Below the pieces are notes generated by a model. It did not search any database. It saw nothing but the letters and a program-made list of their open reading frames with translations, and had not been told where the DNA came from. Made by a program: the position numbers and the translations under genes. A stretch of DNA of 64,000 nt. Source: Sphingobacterium sp. ML3W. GTDB taxonomy: Bacteria; Bacteroidota; Bacteroidia; Sphingobacteriales; Sphingobacteriaceae. Of the stretch, positions 42,406 to 51,345 are shown one piece after another. The stretch covers positions 5,828,001 to 5,892,000 of the forward strand of contig NZ_CP107036.1 of the NCBI RefSeq assembly GCF_029542085.1, read 5' to 3'. The first letter of the stretch is position 1, and each line of letters starts with the position of its first letter.

Positions 42406-44919
42406 ATGGAAAGCAGAAGAGAATTTCTTCGAAAAACCTTGTTATTTTCTGGAGCTGCTGGTATTGCTAGTTTTATGCCGGCCTCCATTCAAAAAGCCTT
42501 TGCAATAGATCCGGTGCCGGGAAGCAGTTTTCTGGATGCAGAACATATCGTGATCCTGATGCAGGAAAATCGTTCCTTTGATCATACGTTGGGGAGTCTT
42601 TCCGGTGTACGTGGTTTCAATGATCCACGTGCGGTGCGGTTACCCAACGACCTGCCGGTATGGTATCAGACAGATAAGGCGGGGAAGGTATTTGCTCCTT
42701 TTCGGCTAAATCTCAAAGAGAGCAAGGTGACTTGGATGGGCTCACTTCCCCATAGCAGAGCGAGTCAGGTGGACGCCTATAACCAGGGGAAATACGACCA
42801 ATGGTTGACCGCGAAGCAATCGGGTAACAAGCAATATGCGGCGATGCCGCTGACCTTGGGTTATTTCACACGTGAAGATTTGCCTTTCCACTATGCGCTG
42901 GCGGATGCTTTTACCGTATGTGATCAGAATTTCTGCTCGGGCATGACCAGCACAACTCCCAATCGTTCTTTCTTTTGGACCGGTAAGATCACCGAAATAA
43001 AAGATGGATTGCAGAAGGTCAATATTCGTAACGATGATTTTGGCTATGGCAAAATGACCTGGGAAACCTTTCCGGAGTTGTTGGAAAAGAATAATATAGA
43101 CTGGCGTTTTTATCAAAATGAAACAAGCTGTGGTGGAGGCCTATCGGGTGAAGAGCGCGCTTGGTTGTCCAATTTTGGCTGTAATCTATTGGAATTTTTT
43201 CAGGCCTATCAGGTCAAATTTAAAGATACCTATGTCAGCAACCTCGCAACACAGGTACGTGATCTGCCGGGACAGATTTCCAAGCTCGAAGAGCGTTCGC
43301 CGGAATCCGAGGAGCAGGCCGAGAAAATTCGTGTTGACATCCGTAAGAAAAGTGAAGCCCTTGAGCGGGCTGAAGCTGAATTGAAAGCGTTCAATGCCGA
43401 CAATTATAATCAACTGTCTGATCTTACGAAATCTTTACATCAACGCGCCTTTACGATCAATAAAGGGGATAATAATTACCGTAAGCTGGAGACATTGCAA
43501 TTTAAGGAACAGGGTAAAAAGCGGACTTTGGAAGTACCTAAAGGGGATGTGCTGGATCAGTTTCGAAAAGATGTCGACGGCGGTAAATTACCCGCGGTAT
43601 CCTGGCTGGCGGGTCCCAAAAATTTCTCGGATCATCCTAGCGCCCCTTGGTATGGGGCCTGGTATGTGTCGGAAGTATTGGATATCCTGACCAAAAATCC
43701 GGAGGTCTGGAAAAAGACCATTTTTATCATCACTTACGATGAGAATGATGGCTATTACGACCATGTGAAACCTTTTCTCGTACCGGATCTGATGCGGAAA
43801 GATACAGGGGCCTGTTCGGCGGGAATTGATAGCGAAGTGGAAATGGTACGTCTGGACAATGAGCTCAAACAGGGGATTCCAAAGAAACAGGCCCGTGAGG
43901 GAGCGGTTGGGTTGGGATTCCGTGTGCCGATGTATATCGCATCGCCTTGGTCAAGGGGAGGAAAAGTCTGCTCCCAAGTGTTTGACCATACGTCGACTTT
44001 ACAGTTCCTGGAATACTTCTTTAACCATAAATACAACAAAAATATTCATCTGGATCATATCAGTGCCTGGCGGAGGACGATCTGCGGTAATCTGACAGCA
44101 GCTTTCACACCTTTTGTCCAAGCGCAGGAGCAGCTCCCTTTTCTAGATCGAAACCAATATATCGAAACCATATACAATGCTCAATTCAAGGATAATCCGG
44201 GCGGGTTTATTGAAATTACTGACCTGAATCAGGCTAAGCAGCAGGTTTGGACCTCGAAATTCAATCGTGTTCAGGAAAAAGGAACCCGTAAATCACCAGC
44301 CTTGCCCTATGGACATGATGCCGTTGGCTATGTGCAGAATGGTCAATTTAACCTGAATATGCAGGTGGATACAGCCATATTTGGTGAAAAAACGAATGGA
44401 GTGCCTTTCAATGTCTATAGTCCACTTGCCTATACAGACGAAGAGGGCCAAATCGAAACCTATCGAAACTGGAATTTTGCGGTAAAGGCGGGAGATCGTC
44501 TCAACTATCAATGGGATCTACAGAAATTTGAAGGACAGCAATATGCCTTTGAGCTGCATGGACCAAATGGTTTCTACCGAAAGTTTGCCGGACAAAAAAA
44601 TGCGGCAACGTTGTTGGCCGCGGTGTCTCCAGAACTTAAATCACTGACCAAAGCACCAACAGGTAAACTGCAACTCACACTCAAAAATCTGGATGCAAAG
44701 ACTGTTCAGGTGGAGGTGAAAAGTTTGAATTATCAGCATTATACAGCGACAAAGGAAATTGGAGCTGGTAAAGAACTTATCCTGACCTTAGATATTGCCG
44801 CGCAGGGCAATTGGTACGATCTTGTCATCAAGGGACTGGGCAATGCTAATTTTGAACTACAGCTTGCGGGACGATTGGAGACTGGAGTGGAAACCACGAC
44901 TGATCCTTTATTGGCCTAG
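42406..44919 (+). CDS. Tat-exported phosphocholine-type phospholipase C
   Basis: 837 residues. It starts with a twin-arginine signal, ESRREFLRKTLLFSGAAGIASFMPAS, so it is exported folded. The catalytic domain follows the acid-phosphatase/phosphoesterase superfamily pattern: AEHIVILMQENRSFDHTLGSLSGVRGFNDP near 46-75, SGMTSTTPNRSFFWTG, TYDENDGYYDHV near 443-455 and FDHTSTLQFLEYFF. A coiled segment at about 285-330 is polar. The C-terminal 200 residues carry two beta domains (DUF756 type). The family cleaves phosphatidylcholine or sphingomyelin to release phosphocholine. Single gene; it shares its 5' region with the metal response regulator. Confidence 0.92.
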   Translation: MESRREFLRKTLLFSGAAGIASFMPASIQKAFAIDPVPGSSFLDAEHIVILMQENRSFDHTLGSLSGVRGFNDPRAVRLPNDLPVWYQTDKAGKVFAPFRLNLKESKVTWMGSLPHSRASQVDAYNQGKYDQWLTAKQSGNKQYAAMPLTLGYFTREDLPFHYALADAFTVCDQNFCSGMTSTTPNRSFFWTGKITEIKDGLQKVNIRNDDFGYGKMTWETFPELLEKNNIDWRFYQNETSCGGGLSGEERAWLSNFGCNLLEFFQAYQVKFKDTYVSNLATQVRDLPGQISKLEERSPESEEQAEKIRVDIRKKSEALERAEAELKAFNADNYNQLSDLTKSLHQRAFTINKGDNNYRKLETLQFKEQGKKRTLEVPKGDVLDQFRKDVDGGKLPAVSWLAGPKNFSDHPSAPWYGAWYVSEVLDILTKNPEVWKKTIFIITYDENDGYYDHVKPFLVPDLMRKDTGACSAGIDSEVEMVRLDNELKQGIPKKQAREGAVGLGFRVPMYIASPWSRGGKVCSQVFDHTSTLQFLEYFFNHKYNKNIHLDHISAWRRTICGNLTAAFTPFVQAQEQLPFLDRNQYIETIYNAQFKDNPGGFIEITDLNQAKQQVWTSKFNRVQEKGTRKSPALPYGHDAVGYVQNGQFNLNMQVDTAIFGEKTNGVPFNVYSPLAYTDEEGQIETYRNWNFAVKAGDRLNYQWDLQKFEGQQYAFELHGPNGFYRKFAGQKNAATLLAAVSPELKSLTKAPTGKLQLTLKNLDAKTVQVEVKSLNYQHYTATKEIGAGKELILTLDIAAQGNWYDLVIKGLGNANFELQLAGRLETGVETTTDPLLA

Positions 44920-45052
44920 TGTTTTGCAAGCAAGGCTGTCTGTATTAGCAGTCTGACTGTGACAGTGGGTTCGAGCTTTTACTGAAGGATTTAGGCAATA
45001 CAGTAATTTGACTGGTGCAGCTTAACTAGCGTTATTTGAAACTGCAATTAGA

Positions 45053-45095
45053 CGTTCTTCCCATTGCAGCTATTTCGCTTACAATGAGAAGAACG
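45053..45095. other. Long imperfect hairpin in the plcC-bioD gap
   Basis: CGTTCTTCCCATTG (45053-45066) and CAATGAGAAGAACG (45082-45095) pair over 14 positions with one mismatch, loop 15 nt. No U-tract on either strand. The surrounding gap 44920-45208 shows no gene. Confidence 0.45.
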
Positions 45096-45208
45096 CACTA
45101 GTTTGGATCTATTGTGAGCTGAAATAAGGTCGGAGGTTCACTTACTAAACTTGATTTAGTGACCTACACACAATAGGCACCTAAAGATCATGATTTGCCT
45201 AAACGCGT

Positions 45209-45841
45209 TTATAGGGTGATAAATTTGGTCTCGGGAAAATGCTTTTGAATGTAAATGCGGAGATAACGCTGTGTTTCTGTACTGATGGTGCTGTCTTCAA
45301 GTACGGGGAACGTGTTGTAAATTACCGTATGTAGATTGATCCCGCGTGCGGCAATGGCTTCCATGCTTAATAGGGTATGATTGATACTGCCCAATTTGCC
45401 GGAGGTTACAAAAAGCAAAGGATAACCCATTTCTTTGATATAATCTATGATCAGGTAATCCTCGGTGAGTGGCACCATAAGGCCACCGGCACCTTCTACC
45501 AATACAGCATCATAGCGCTGGCTTAACTCGGCTGTTGCCTGCCTGATTTTTTCGAAGTCTATTTCACGTTTATCTATTTGTGCCGCCAGGTGCGGTGATG
45601 CGGGGTAGCTGAAAATTTCAGGCATGGTTGTTTTCTCCTGGTCATCTTGGGTGAAAGGGATGTCCATCAGTTCACGGTGTAAGATAATATCTTCGGAAAT
45701 AGCTGCATTTCCGGTTTGTACCAGTTTCTGAGTTATTGTACGTATACCTTTTGCATTCCATTGCTTTGCAATAAGACCAGTCGCGTAACTTTTGCCTATT
45801 CCGGTATCTATGCCAGATACAAAATAAATGTTGTTTTTCAT
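45209..45841 (-). CDS. bioD: Dethiobiotin synthetase
   Basis: ATP-dependent carboxylation of 7,8-diaminopelargonate to dethiobiotin, the penultimate biotin step. 210 residues. The modified P-loop VSGIDTGIGKSYATGLIA near 7-24 and VEGAGGLMVPLTEDYLIIDYI near 107-127 are family signatures. Position 17 of the P-loop is Ser where E. coli has Thr. It is the last gene of the biotin cluster, 186 bp after bioC on the same strand; that gap has no recognisable gene. Confidence 0.93.
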   Translation of the reverse strand: MKNNIYFVSGIDTGIGKSYATGLIAKQWNAKGIRTITQKLVQTGNAAISEDIILHRELMDIPFTQDDQEKTTMPEIFSYPASPHLAAQIDKREIDFEKIRQATAELSQRYDAVLVEGAGGLMVPLTEDYLIIDYIKEMGYPLLFVTSGKLGSINHTLLSMEAIAARGINLHTVIYNTFPVLEDSTISTETQRYLRIYIQKHFPETKFITL

Positions 45842-46027
45842 TTCTATGTTTTTTTGCTGCTTATTCGATTGCCAATTCAGTGCGATGTGCTGTTGAGATT
45901 TTCCAAAGATCTGTCTCCGTTGTGGTGTTTCGGCAATTTTATGCTTATTAGTTTGTGACCTTAGGTTTGCTTTGCGTTAGAGGAGGCGTACAAGTGCACT
46001 TCCCGATTTGTGTTCTTGTTTAGTTAT

Positions 46028-46834
46028 TCATTTTTTCTTTGCAATGATATAGATGGGGTGATAGGTTAACGGAACCTGTGTGCCAACGGCATAGCGATCT
46101 ATATATTCGGTACAATAGGCCTGAAGTTTGCTTTTTGTCCAGCGATGATTTTTTATACCTGTCACCCCAGTTTTTTTCAGGTGGGTGAGCACCTGTAAAG
46201 GGCTTTCAAAGGTTAAACTCAAGAGTTCTTCTTCGACCAGGAGAATTTCATAGTCCAATGCCAACAGTTCCGCTACCAGTGCCGATTGGGTAGGATAGGT
46301 TAAGCCGACTCCTGTTGTGCTGCTAATCTCGCGCATATTTTCTTCGCCAAATGTGCTGAATGCTAGGATACCATTTGCATGAAGTGCGGTATGGCAGCGC
46401 GCAAAGAAGGTGCTAGGGTCTTCAAACCATTGAATAGTGGAACAGGAGGTAATGAGATCCAGTCCGTCAGGTAAGTTACAGGTTTCGGCATCGGCGCTGA
46501 TAAAGCTGTAATGTTGCGGATCATGCAGCGCCGAACTATACGCTGTCAAGGACTGCTGCGACAAGACAATACTCTTCACACTTTTGATCATTTCTGGACA
46601 GATATCGTTGAAGATCGTATGCTTCGGAGAAAGGTACTGGAGCAACAAACGGGAAAAAAGTCCGGTTCCACAGCCTATTTCGAGCAGCCTATCTGGTCTG
46701 ATGAGAAAAATATTCCTGAGCAGGTTAATCATTTTTTCGGCAATTTGACCCTGCACAACCGCCGCTACGTGGTAACTCTGTGCGGCTTTCGAAAAGCGGG
46801 ATTTGATCCGTTGTTTGTCTATGATGTTAAGCAT
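46028..46834 (-). CDS. bioC: Malonyl-ACP O-methyltransferase
   Basis: SAM-dependent methylation of malonyl-ACP, which lets fatty-acid synthesis build the pimeloyl chain. 268 residues from ATG 46834 (MLNIIDKQRIKSRFSKAAQSY, a typical BioC start); an upstream reading would run into bioG. SAM-binding motif I is LLEIGCGTGLFSRLLL, then SADAETCNLPDGLDLITSCSTIQWF. It follows bioG with one base between stop and start, so translation is coupled, matching the methylate-then-demethylate pair BioC/BioG. Confidence 0.92.
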   Translation of the reverse strand: MLNIIDKQRIKSRFSKAAQSYHVAAVVQGQIAEKMINLLRNIFLIRPDRLLEIGCGTGLFSRLLLQYLSPKHTIFNDICPEMIKSVKSIVLSQQSLTAYSSALHDPQHYSFISADAETCNLPDGLDLITSCSTIQWFEDPSTFFARCHTALHANGILAFSTFGEENMREISSTTGVGLTYPTQSALVAELLALDYEILLVEEELLSLTFESPLQVLTHLKKTGVTGIKNHRWTKSKLQAYCTEYIDRYAVGTQVPLTYHPIYIIAKKK

Positions 46835-46835
46835 T

Positions 46836-47543
46836 TTAGATCTCCTGCAAAAGCTGTTTAAATAATTTTTCGGGATAGTGGGCTGTATCGACAAATTTAT
46901 GTGGGGTGTGTGCCCATGCCCGTTGTTGGTTTTCCAGACTAAAAATGCGGTCATCCTTTCCGATATAGGCCTCATCCCATTGAAAAGCTGTTGTTGATTG
47001 TACTGTCACCTGCTCTTCAATTGCAGTTAGTTCTTTTTGAAGACTCGCTATGTCCCGCCTGGGGGCTTTAGCAAGAAAATGGTTTAATATCTCTCTTGAG
47101 CCGCACATCCGTAGTCTGAATTTATCAAGCGTTTTTTCGCTTAACGTGTTCAAGGTGGCCCTGAATACCTGGACTGGAATTCCTCTGCTGTCATCAATCG
47201 GAAATGGCGTGCCATTGATTGCTGTACAGGTACCGATCGGATAATGCTGCATCTGCAGTTTCGGTAATACCTGTGAGGCTGCCCATACGCCCATGGACCA
47301 AGCGAAAACCTGGATTTCTTCGTAGCCCCTTAGGAGGTTTTCGTCCAGTGTTAAGGAAGAATAGTCGTAGGCGACAATCAGATCCTGTCCGGATCGGGCA
47401 TAACCCGAAAACAGATGCTCATCCATTCCCCATCCCGCAAAGAATAAAACAAGTTTTTTGTTGGATGGTATCGGATTATTCAGTGGTACCGAATTATTGG
47501 GGTTAGCGGCATGACATGCGGGCGTAATTTTTTTGAATATCAT
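46836..47543 (-). CDS. bioG: Pimeloyl-ACP methyl ester esterase, BioG type (DUF452)
   Basis: Alpha/beta hydrolase that removes the methyl group from pimeloyl-ACP methyl ester, closing the BioC cycle; BioG replaces BioH in many bacteria. 235 residues. KLVLFFAGWGMDEHLF near 30-45 and the nucleophile elbow VFAWSMGVWAA (Ser83) are DUF452 hallmarks; CTAINGTPFPIDDSRGIP is another. There are about 28 N-terminal residues more than the core needs, because the start overlaps the bioF stop by 4 bp. In some Bacteroides BioC and BioG are fused; here they are adjacent and separate. Confidence 0.9.
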   Translation of the reverse strand: MIFKKITPACHAANPNNSVPLNNPIPSNKKLVLFFAGWGMDEHLFSGYARSGQDLIVAYDYSSLTLDENLLRGYEEIQVFAWSMGVWAASQVLPKLQMQHYPIGTCTAINGTPFPIDDSRGIPVQVFRATLNTLSEKTLDKFRLRMCGSREILNHFLAKAPRRDIASLQKELTAIEEQVTVQSTTAFQWDEAYIGKDDRIFSLENQQRAWAHTPHKFVDTAHYPEKLFKQLLQEI

Positions 47544-48697
47544 AGGCTTGCTACAAGTTGATGAATCAGGGATGTTGGGATCCCTGCTGTTAATGAAATA
47601 CGTATTCTCGAAGTTCCTTCCGGTACAGTAGGTGGACGGATCGGAAGGACATAAAATCCTTTTCGCTGCAGGTCTTCTGCTTTCAGTACTGCCGCGTTAC
47701 TATCGCCTATTATAAGGGGTAGAATATGGCTTTGTGAGCAGCATTCGTAACCCTTTGCGATGATCTGTTGTTTGAGCCACGCACTGTTTTCGCGCAATTG
47801 CTGACGTCGATCTGAAAAACTGTCCAAGCGTTCCAGAATAAATAAACTCCAGCGGAGGTTGATCGGCGGGAGTGCAGTTGTGAATAGCAATGTCCGCATT
47901 TTATTGATCAAGTAATCGCGGATCGGCTGTCGACAGACGAGGTAGCCGCCTAGGGATGCCAGTGCTTTTCCAAAAGTACCTGTTAGAAAATCAATAGCAG
48001 TAATGCATCCCTGCTCTTCTGCGCAACCAAGTCCTCTTTCGCCACGTACGCCCACCGCATGGGCCTCATCCACATACAACATGACATTGGAATAACGGCG
48101 TTTGAGACGAACCAGGTAACGGAGGTCTGTACAATCCCCATCCATGCTGAAAATGCTTTCAGTGACGATAATGACGCGTTCAAAACGGGACGCGTGTTTT
48201 GCCAGTAATTCTTCCAGATGGGCATAGTCGGCATGTCGATACCGGAAATGCTGTGCTGCTGAAAGCCGGATGCCATCAATCAGACTGGCGTGCACCCATT
48301 TATCGGCCAGGATGAGGGTACGCCCATGACAGATGGCTGGAAGTATACCTGTGTTCATGTGATAACCACTGTTAAAGACCAGGGCACTTTCGGTACCGAA
48401 CATGTAGCTTAGCTGGTTTTCCAGTTGCGTGTACAATAGATGATTTCCAGTTAAGAGACGTGAAGACGAAGCGCTGAAAAGCGCGTTATCGCTGTTGACC
48501 GATTGTAAAAATTCTTCACGCAATGTCAGGTCCGTAGCCAGATCCAGATAATCATTTGAGGAGAGGTTATAGCCTTTTTTCTCTTTGTATTGGATGCGGT
48601 TTCCTTGCTGGGTAATCAGGGGGAGTGTTCTGCTATTTCCTTGTTTTTCGAGTTTGTGAAGCTCATCCACAAAACTGTCGAGTAAATTGTTTTCCAT
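47540..48697 (-). CDS. bioF: 8-amino-7-oxononanoate synthase
   Basis: PLP enzyme condensing pimeloyl-ACP/CoA with alanine, 385 residues. YNLSSNDYLDLATDLTLREEF opens the fold, VDEAHAVGVRGERGLG near 210 is the PLP-pyridine Asp region, and TGTFGKALASLGGYLVC holds the Schiff-base Lys near 246. The ATG overlaps by one base (TAATG) the stop of a degenerate BioA tail lying just upstream. This suggests the gene was once translationally coupled directly to a different bioA end. Overlaps bioG by 4 bp. Confidence 0.95.
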   Translation of the reverse strand: MENNLLDSFVDELHKLEKQGNSRTLPLITQQGNRIQYKEKKGYNLSSNDYLDLATDLTLREEFLQSVNSDNALFSASSSRLLTGNHLLYTQLENQLSYMFGTESALVFNSGYHMNTGILPAICHGRTLILADKWVHASLIDGIRLSAAQHFRYRHADYAHLEELLAKHASRFERVIIVTESIFSMDGDCTDLRYLVRLKRRYSNVMLYVDEAHAVGVRGERGLGCAEEQGCITAIDFLTGTFGKALASLGGYLVCRQPIRDYLINKMRTLLFTTALPPINLRWSLFILERLDSFSDRRQQLRENSAWLKQQIIAKGYECCSQSHILPLIIGDSNAAVLKAEDLQRKGFYVLPIRPPTVPEGTSRIRISLTAGIPTSLIHQLVASL

Positions 48698-48762
48698 TAG
48701 TAGATCTTTTTAACGACCTTGAGTAGAGCTCGTTCTAACCTTCTGATTTCAGCCACAAAGCT
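48697..48762 (-). pseudogene. Relic of a second BioA C-terminus
   Basis: The minus strand between bioA and bioF encodes SFVAEIRRLERALLKVVKKIY and then TAA, which overlaps the bioF ATG as TAATG. The last 13 codons align without gaps, stop to stop, with the present bioA end (LTQALLKVIKEIN), 8 of 13 residues identical, with identical codons across V-K-L-L-A. Upstream of this the frame has no BioA similarity. It reads as the tail of a former resident bioA. Confidence 0.7.
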
Positions 48763-48782
48763 ATGGTGTAGACTGCTCCCCA

Positions 48783-50069
48783 TTAATTGATTTCTTTGAT
48801 GACCTTGAGTAGAGCCTGTGTCAGTTTGTTTAACTCTTCAGTACCAATGATAAAAGGTGGCATGATATAAACCAATTTGCCAAAAGGTCTGATCCATACA
48901 CCTTCTTCAACAAATCGTTTTTGTATACTGGCCATGGATACTGGATTCTTCATCTCGATGACAGCAATGGCTCCCAAAATCCGGACATCTTCTACCTGCG
49001 GGTAGTCTTTTGCTGGGGCAAGTGCTTGTGTCAGTTGCTCTTCAATAGATTTTACCTTTGCTTTCCAGTCCGTTGACAATAATAATTTGATCGAGGCAAG
49101 CGCTACGGCACAGGCCAGCGGGTTTGCCATAAAAGTCGGGCCGTGCATAAACATACCTGGGCTGCCATTGGAAATCGTTTCTGCGACAGCAGTGGAAGTG
49201 ATTACTGCAGATAAGGTCATGTATCCGCCTGTTAAGGCCTTACCAAGGCATAGAATATCTGGCGCTACATCCGCATGTTCACAGGCGAAAAGCTTACCTG
49301 TGCGGCCGAATCCAGTAGCGATTTCGTCAGAAATCAGTAAGATGTTATTCTCCTTACAGAGTTGTGCCGCCTGACGAAGGTATTCGGGATGATAAAAGCG
49401 CATTCCTCCGGCTCCCTGAACGATAGGTTCAAGGATCAGACCCGCCAATTCGTCCTGATGTGTTCTGATAAGTGCGGCCAGTGGAGCAATGTCGTTGGGA
49501 TCCCATTCTTCATCAAACCCAATTTGAGGGGCCGCTGCGAAGTAACGAAGGGGGAGGGTATTGCCGAAAATACGGTGCATACCGGTCACAGGATCGCATA
49601 CAGACATGGCATTCCAAGTGTCACCGTGGTATCCCGAACGAACGGTAACAAAGTTGGTCTTGTTGACCTTCTTTTGTGCCACCCAGTATTGTACAGCCAT
49701 TTTGAGTGCCACTTCCACTGCAACGGAACCGGAATCGGCATAAAATATTTTGTTGAGTGAAGGCGGTGTGATTTCAAGGAGCATTTTGCCAAGAGCAATT
49801 GCCGGTTCGTGTGTCAAACCACCAAACATCACATGCGACATCTTGTCGAGCTGCTCCTTTACCGCAGCATTTAATACAGGATGGTTATACCCATGGATGG
49901 TACACCACCAGGACGACATGCCGTCGATCAGCTGCTGCCCATTTTCCAGTTCAATCATACAACCGTCCGCCCGCGTCACTTTGTAGGCTGGCAGCGGGTC
50001 GCTGATGCTGGTATAGGGGTGCCATAGGTGCTGTCTGTCGAAATCGTCGATCGTATGCTGCGCTGTCAT
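48783..50069 (-). CDS. bioA: Adenosylmethionine--8-amino-7-oxononanoate aminotransferase
   Basis: PLP aminotransferase making 7,8-diaminopelargonate with SAM as amino donor; 428 residues, normal length. WHPYTSISDPLPAY and MSSWWCTIHGYNHP near the N-terminus are BioA-specific. LLISDEIATGFGRTGKLFA near 240 carries the PLP Asp, CLGKALTGGYMTLSAVI the Schiff-base Lys near 271. It follows bioB by 39 bp. Its 3' end is followed after about 20 bp by a degenerate duplicate of its own C-terminal codons, which occupies the space where bioF coupling would normally occur. Confidence 0.96.
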   Translation of the reverse strand: MTAQHTIDDFDRQHLWHPYTSISDPLPAYKVTRADGCMIELENGQQLIDGMSSWWCTIHGYNHPVLNAAVKEQLDKMSHVMFGGLTHEPAIALGKMLLEITPPSLNKIFYADSGSVAVEVALKMAVQYWVAQKKVNKTNFVTVRSGYHGDTWNAMSVCDPVTGMHRIFGNTLPLRYFAAAPQIGFDEEWDPNDIAPLAALIRTHQDELAGLILEPIVQGAGGMRFYHPEYLRQAAQLCKENNILLISDEIATGFGRTGKLFACEHADVAPDILCLGKALTGGYMTLSAVITSTAVAETISNGSPGMFMHGPTFMANPLACAVALASIKLLLSTDWKAKVKSIEEQLTQALAPAKDYPQVEDVRILGAIAVIEMKNPVSMASIQKRFVEEGVWIRPFGKLVYIMPPFIIGTEELNKLTQALLKVIKEIN

Positions 50070-50108
50070 AATGTTATTTTTTTCAATCCCTGATTTTCTG
50101 TCCCTGAT

Positions 50109-51191
50109 CTATTTTCCCTGCTGCTGTTTGTCCAGATTGCGTTGAATTTTGTGGTCAGGTCGCGACCATTGTGGTTTTTCACCCAGTGCCTGGTATTGAC
50201 TATCCTCCATTGCGATGGTTTCAGGTTGGCTTTTTTTCTCAAAAGGCTGTTGGGGTATCAGCCCCAACGTTTTGAAAAGCTCCATATCCTCATTTATAGC
50301 TGGGTTGGGCGTTGTCAGTAGCTTATCGCCTGCAAAAATGGAATTTGCGCCAGCAAAAAAGCATAATGCTTGTCCCTCGCGACTCATATTGCTGCGACCC
50401 GCTGATAAGCGAACTTGTGTTTGTGGTAATAAAATTCGCGCGGTGGCAACCATGCGCACCATTTCCCAGATGGATACTGTTTCCATCGCTTCCATCGGGG
50501 TGCCTGCGACCGGAACCAGTGCATTGATCGGTACCGACTCAGGTTGTGGAATGAGCGAAGCGAGTGTAATCAGCATATCCGCCCGGTTGGCTATGCTTTC
50601 CCCCATACCAATAATACCGCCACTGCATACCGTGATATTTGTCTTACGTACATTTTCGATGGTCTGCAAGCGGTCATCGTAACTTCTGGTTGAGATAATT
50701 TCTTCATAATATTCAGCTGAGGAGTCCAGGTTGTGATTATAGGCATAGAGACCTGCCTCGGATAATCGGAGTGCTTGATTTTCGGTCAGCATACCCAAGG
50801 TGCAGCAGACTTCCATATCGAGTCTGTTCAGTGTACGGACCATATCCAATACTTGGTCAAACTCTGGTCCGTCTTTGACATTGCGCCAGGCGGCACCCAT
50901 GCATATCCGTGAACTGCCGCCAGCCTTGGCTGCCAAAGCCTGCGCTTTTACCTGTTCTACACTCATCAGTCGTTCGGCCTTAACGTCAGTATGATAGCGT
51001 GCTGCTTGCGGACAGTAGGCGCAATCTTCGGGACATCCACCAGTTTTTATGGAAATCAAGGTAGATACCTGTACTTTATTGGGATCATGATAAGTACGGT
51101 GAACTGTAGCCGCTTCGTACAACAGTTCCATGATCGGTTTGTTATATAAGGCAACAACTTCTGCCTGTGTCCAATTCTTTTCTGTGCTCAT
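50109..51191 (-). CDS. bioB: Biotin synthase
   Basis: Radical-SAM enzyme inserting sulfur into dethiobiotin. 360 residues. KTGGCPEDCAYCPQAARYHT places the [4Fe-4S] CxxxCxxC at Cys53, Cys57 and Cys60. VCCTLGMLTENQA, YNHNLDSSAEYYEEI and RLSAGRSNMSREGQALCFFAGANSIFAG include the [2Fe-2S] ligands and the conserved Arg. The C-terminus has a Gln/Lys-rich tail of about 40 residues beyond the core. First gene of the bio operon, divergent from the MocR gene across 142 bp that must contain both promoters. Confidence 0.97.
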   Translation of the reverse strand: MSTEKNWTQAEVVALYNKPIMELLYEAATVHRTYHDPNKVQVSTLISIKTGGCPEDCAYCPQAARYHTDVKAERLMSVEQVKAQALAAKAGGSSRICMGAAWRNVKDGPEFDQVLDMVRTLNRLDMEVCCTLGMLTENQALRLSEAGLYAYNHNLDSSAEYYEEIISTRSYDDRLQTIENVRKTNITVCSGGIIGMGESIANRADMLITLASLIPQPESVPINALVPVAGTPMEAMETVSIWEMVRMVATARILLPQTQVRLSAGRSNMSREGQALCFFAGANSIFAGDKLLTTPNPAINEDMELFKTLGLIPQQPFEKKSQPETIAMEDSQYQALGEKPQWSRPDHKIQRNLDKQQQGK

Positions 51192-51282
51192 ATTCTTTGT
51201 GTTTGATCGTTTGGAAATCAGGTCTCTATCACAGAAAATGCGGTAGATGTCAAATTTCCATGCGCCTGTTTTTTCAGTTGAA

Positions 51283-51314
51283 TTGCAAAGATTACAGTTT
51301 AAACCCTAACTTTG
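51283..51314 (+). promoter_or_regulatory. Promoter of the MocR gene
   Basis: TAACTTTG at 51307-51314 is an exact TAnnTTTG, with TTG at 51283-51285, 21 bp upstream, as the -33 box. The predicted leader is only about 14 nt before ATG 51334. Confidence 0.55.
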
Positions 51315-51345
51315 GTAGTCCGAAATAAACATAATGAGTAGTCCG
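51315..51345 (+). promoter_or_regulatory. Direct repeat GTAGTCCG-N15-GTAGTCCG, candidate MocR operator
   Basis: Perfect 8-bp direct repeats at 51315-51322 and 51338-51345, 23 bp centre to centre. The first abuts the -7 element and the second overlaps codons 2-4 of the regulator. MocR/GabR proteins are known to bind direct repeats; this placement would repress the gene's own transcription. Confidence 0.55.

Noticed and set aside
45842..46027. Upstream extension of the bioD frame without an ATG, possible further gene relic
   Set aside because: The frame is open only for about 60 codons, has no BioC or BioD similarity that I can see, and contains no start codon.
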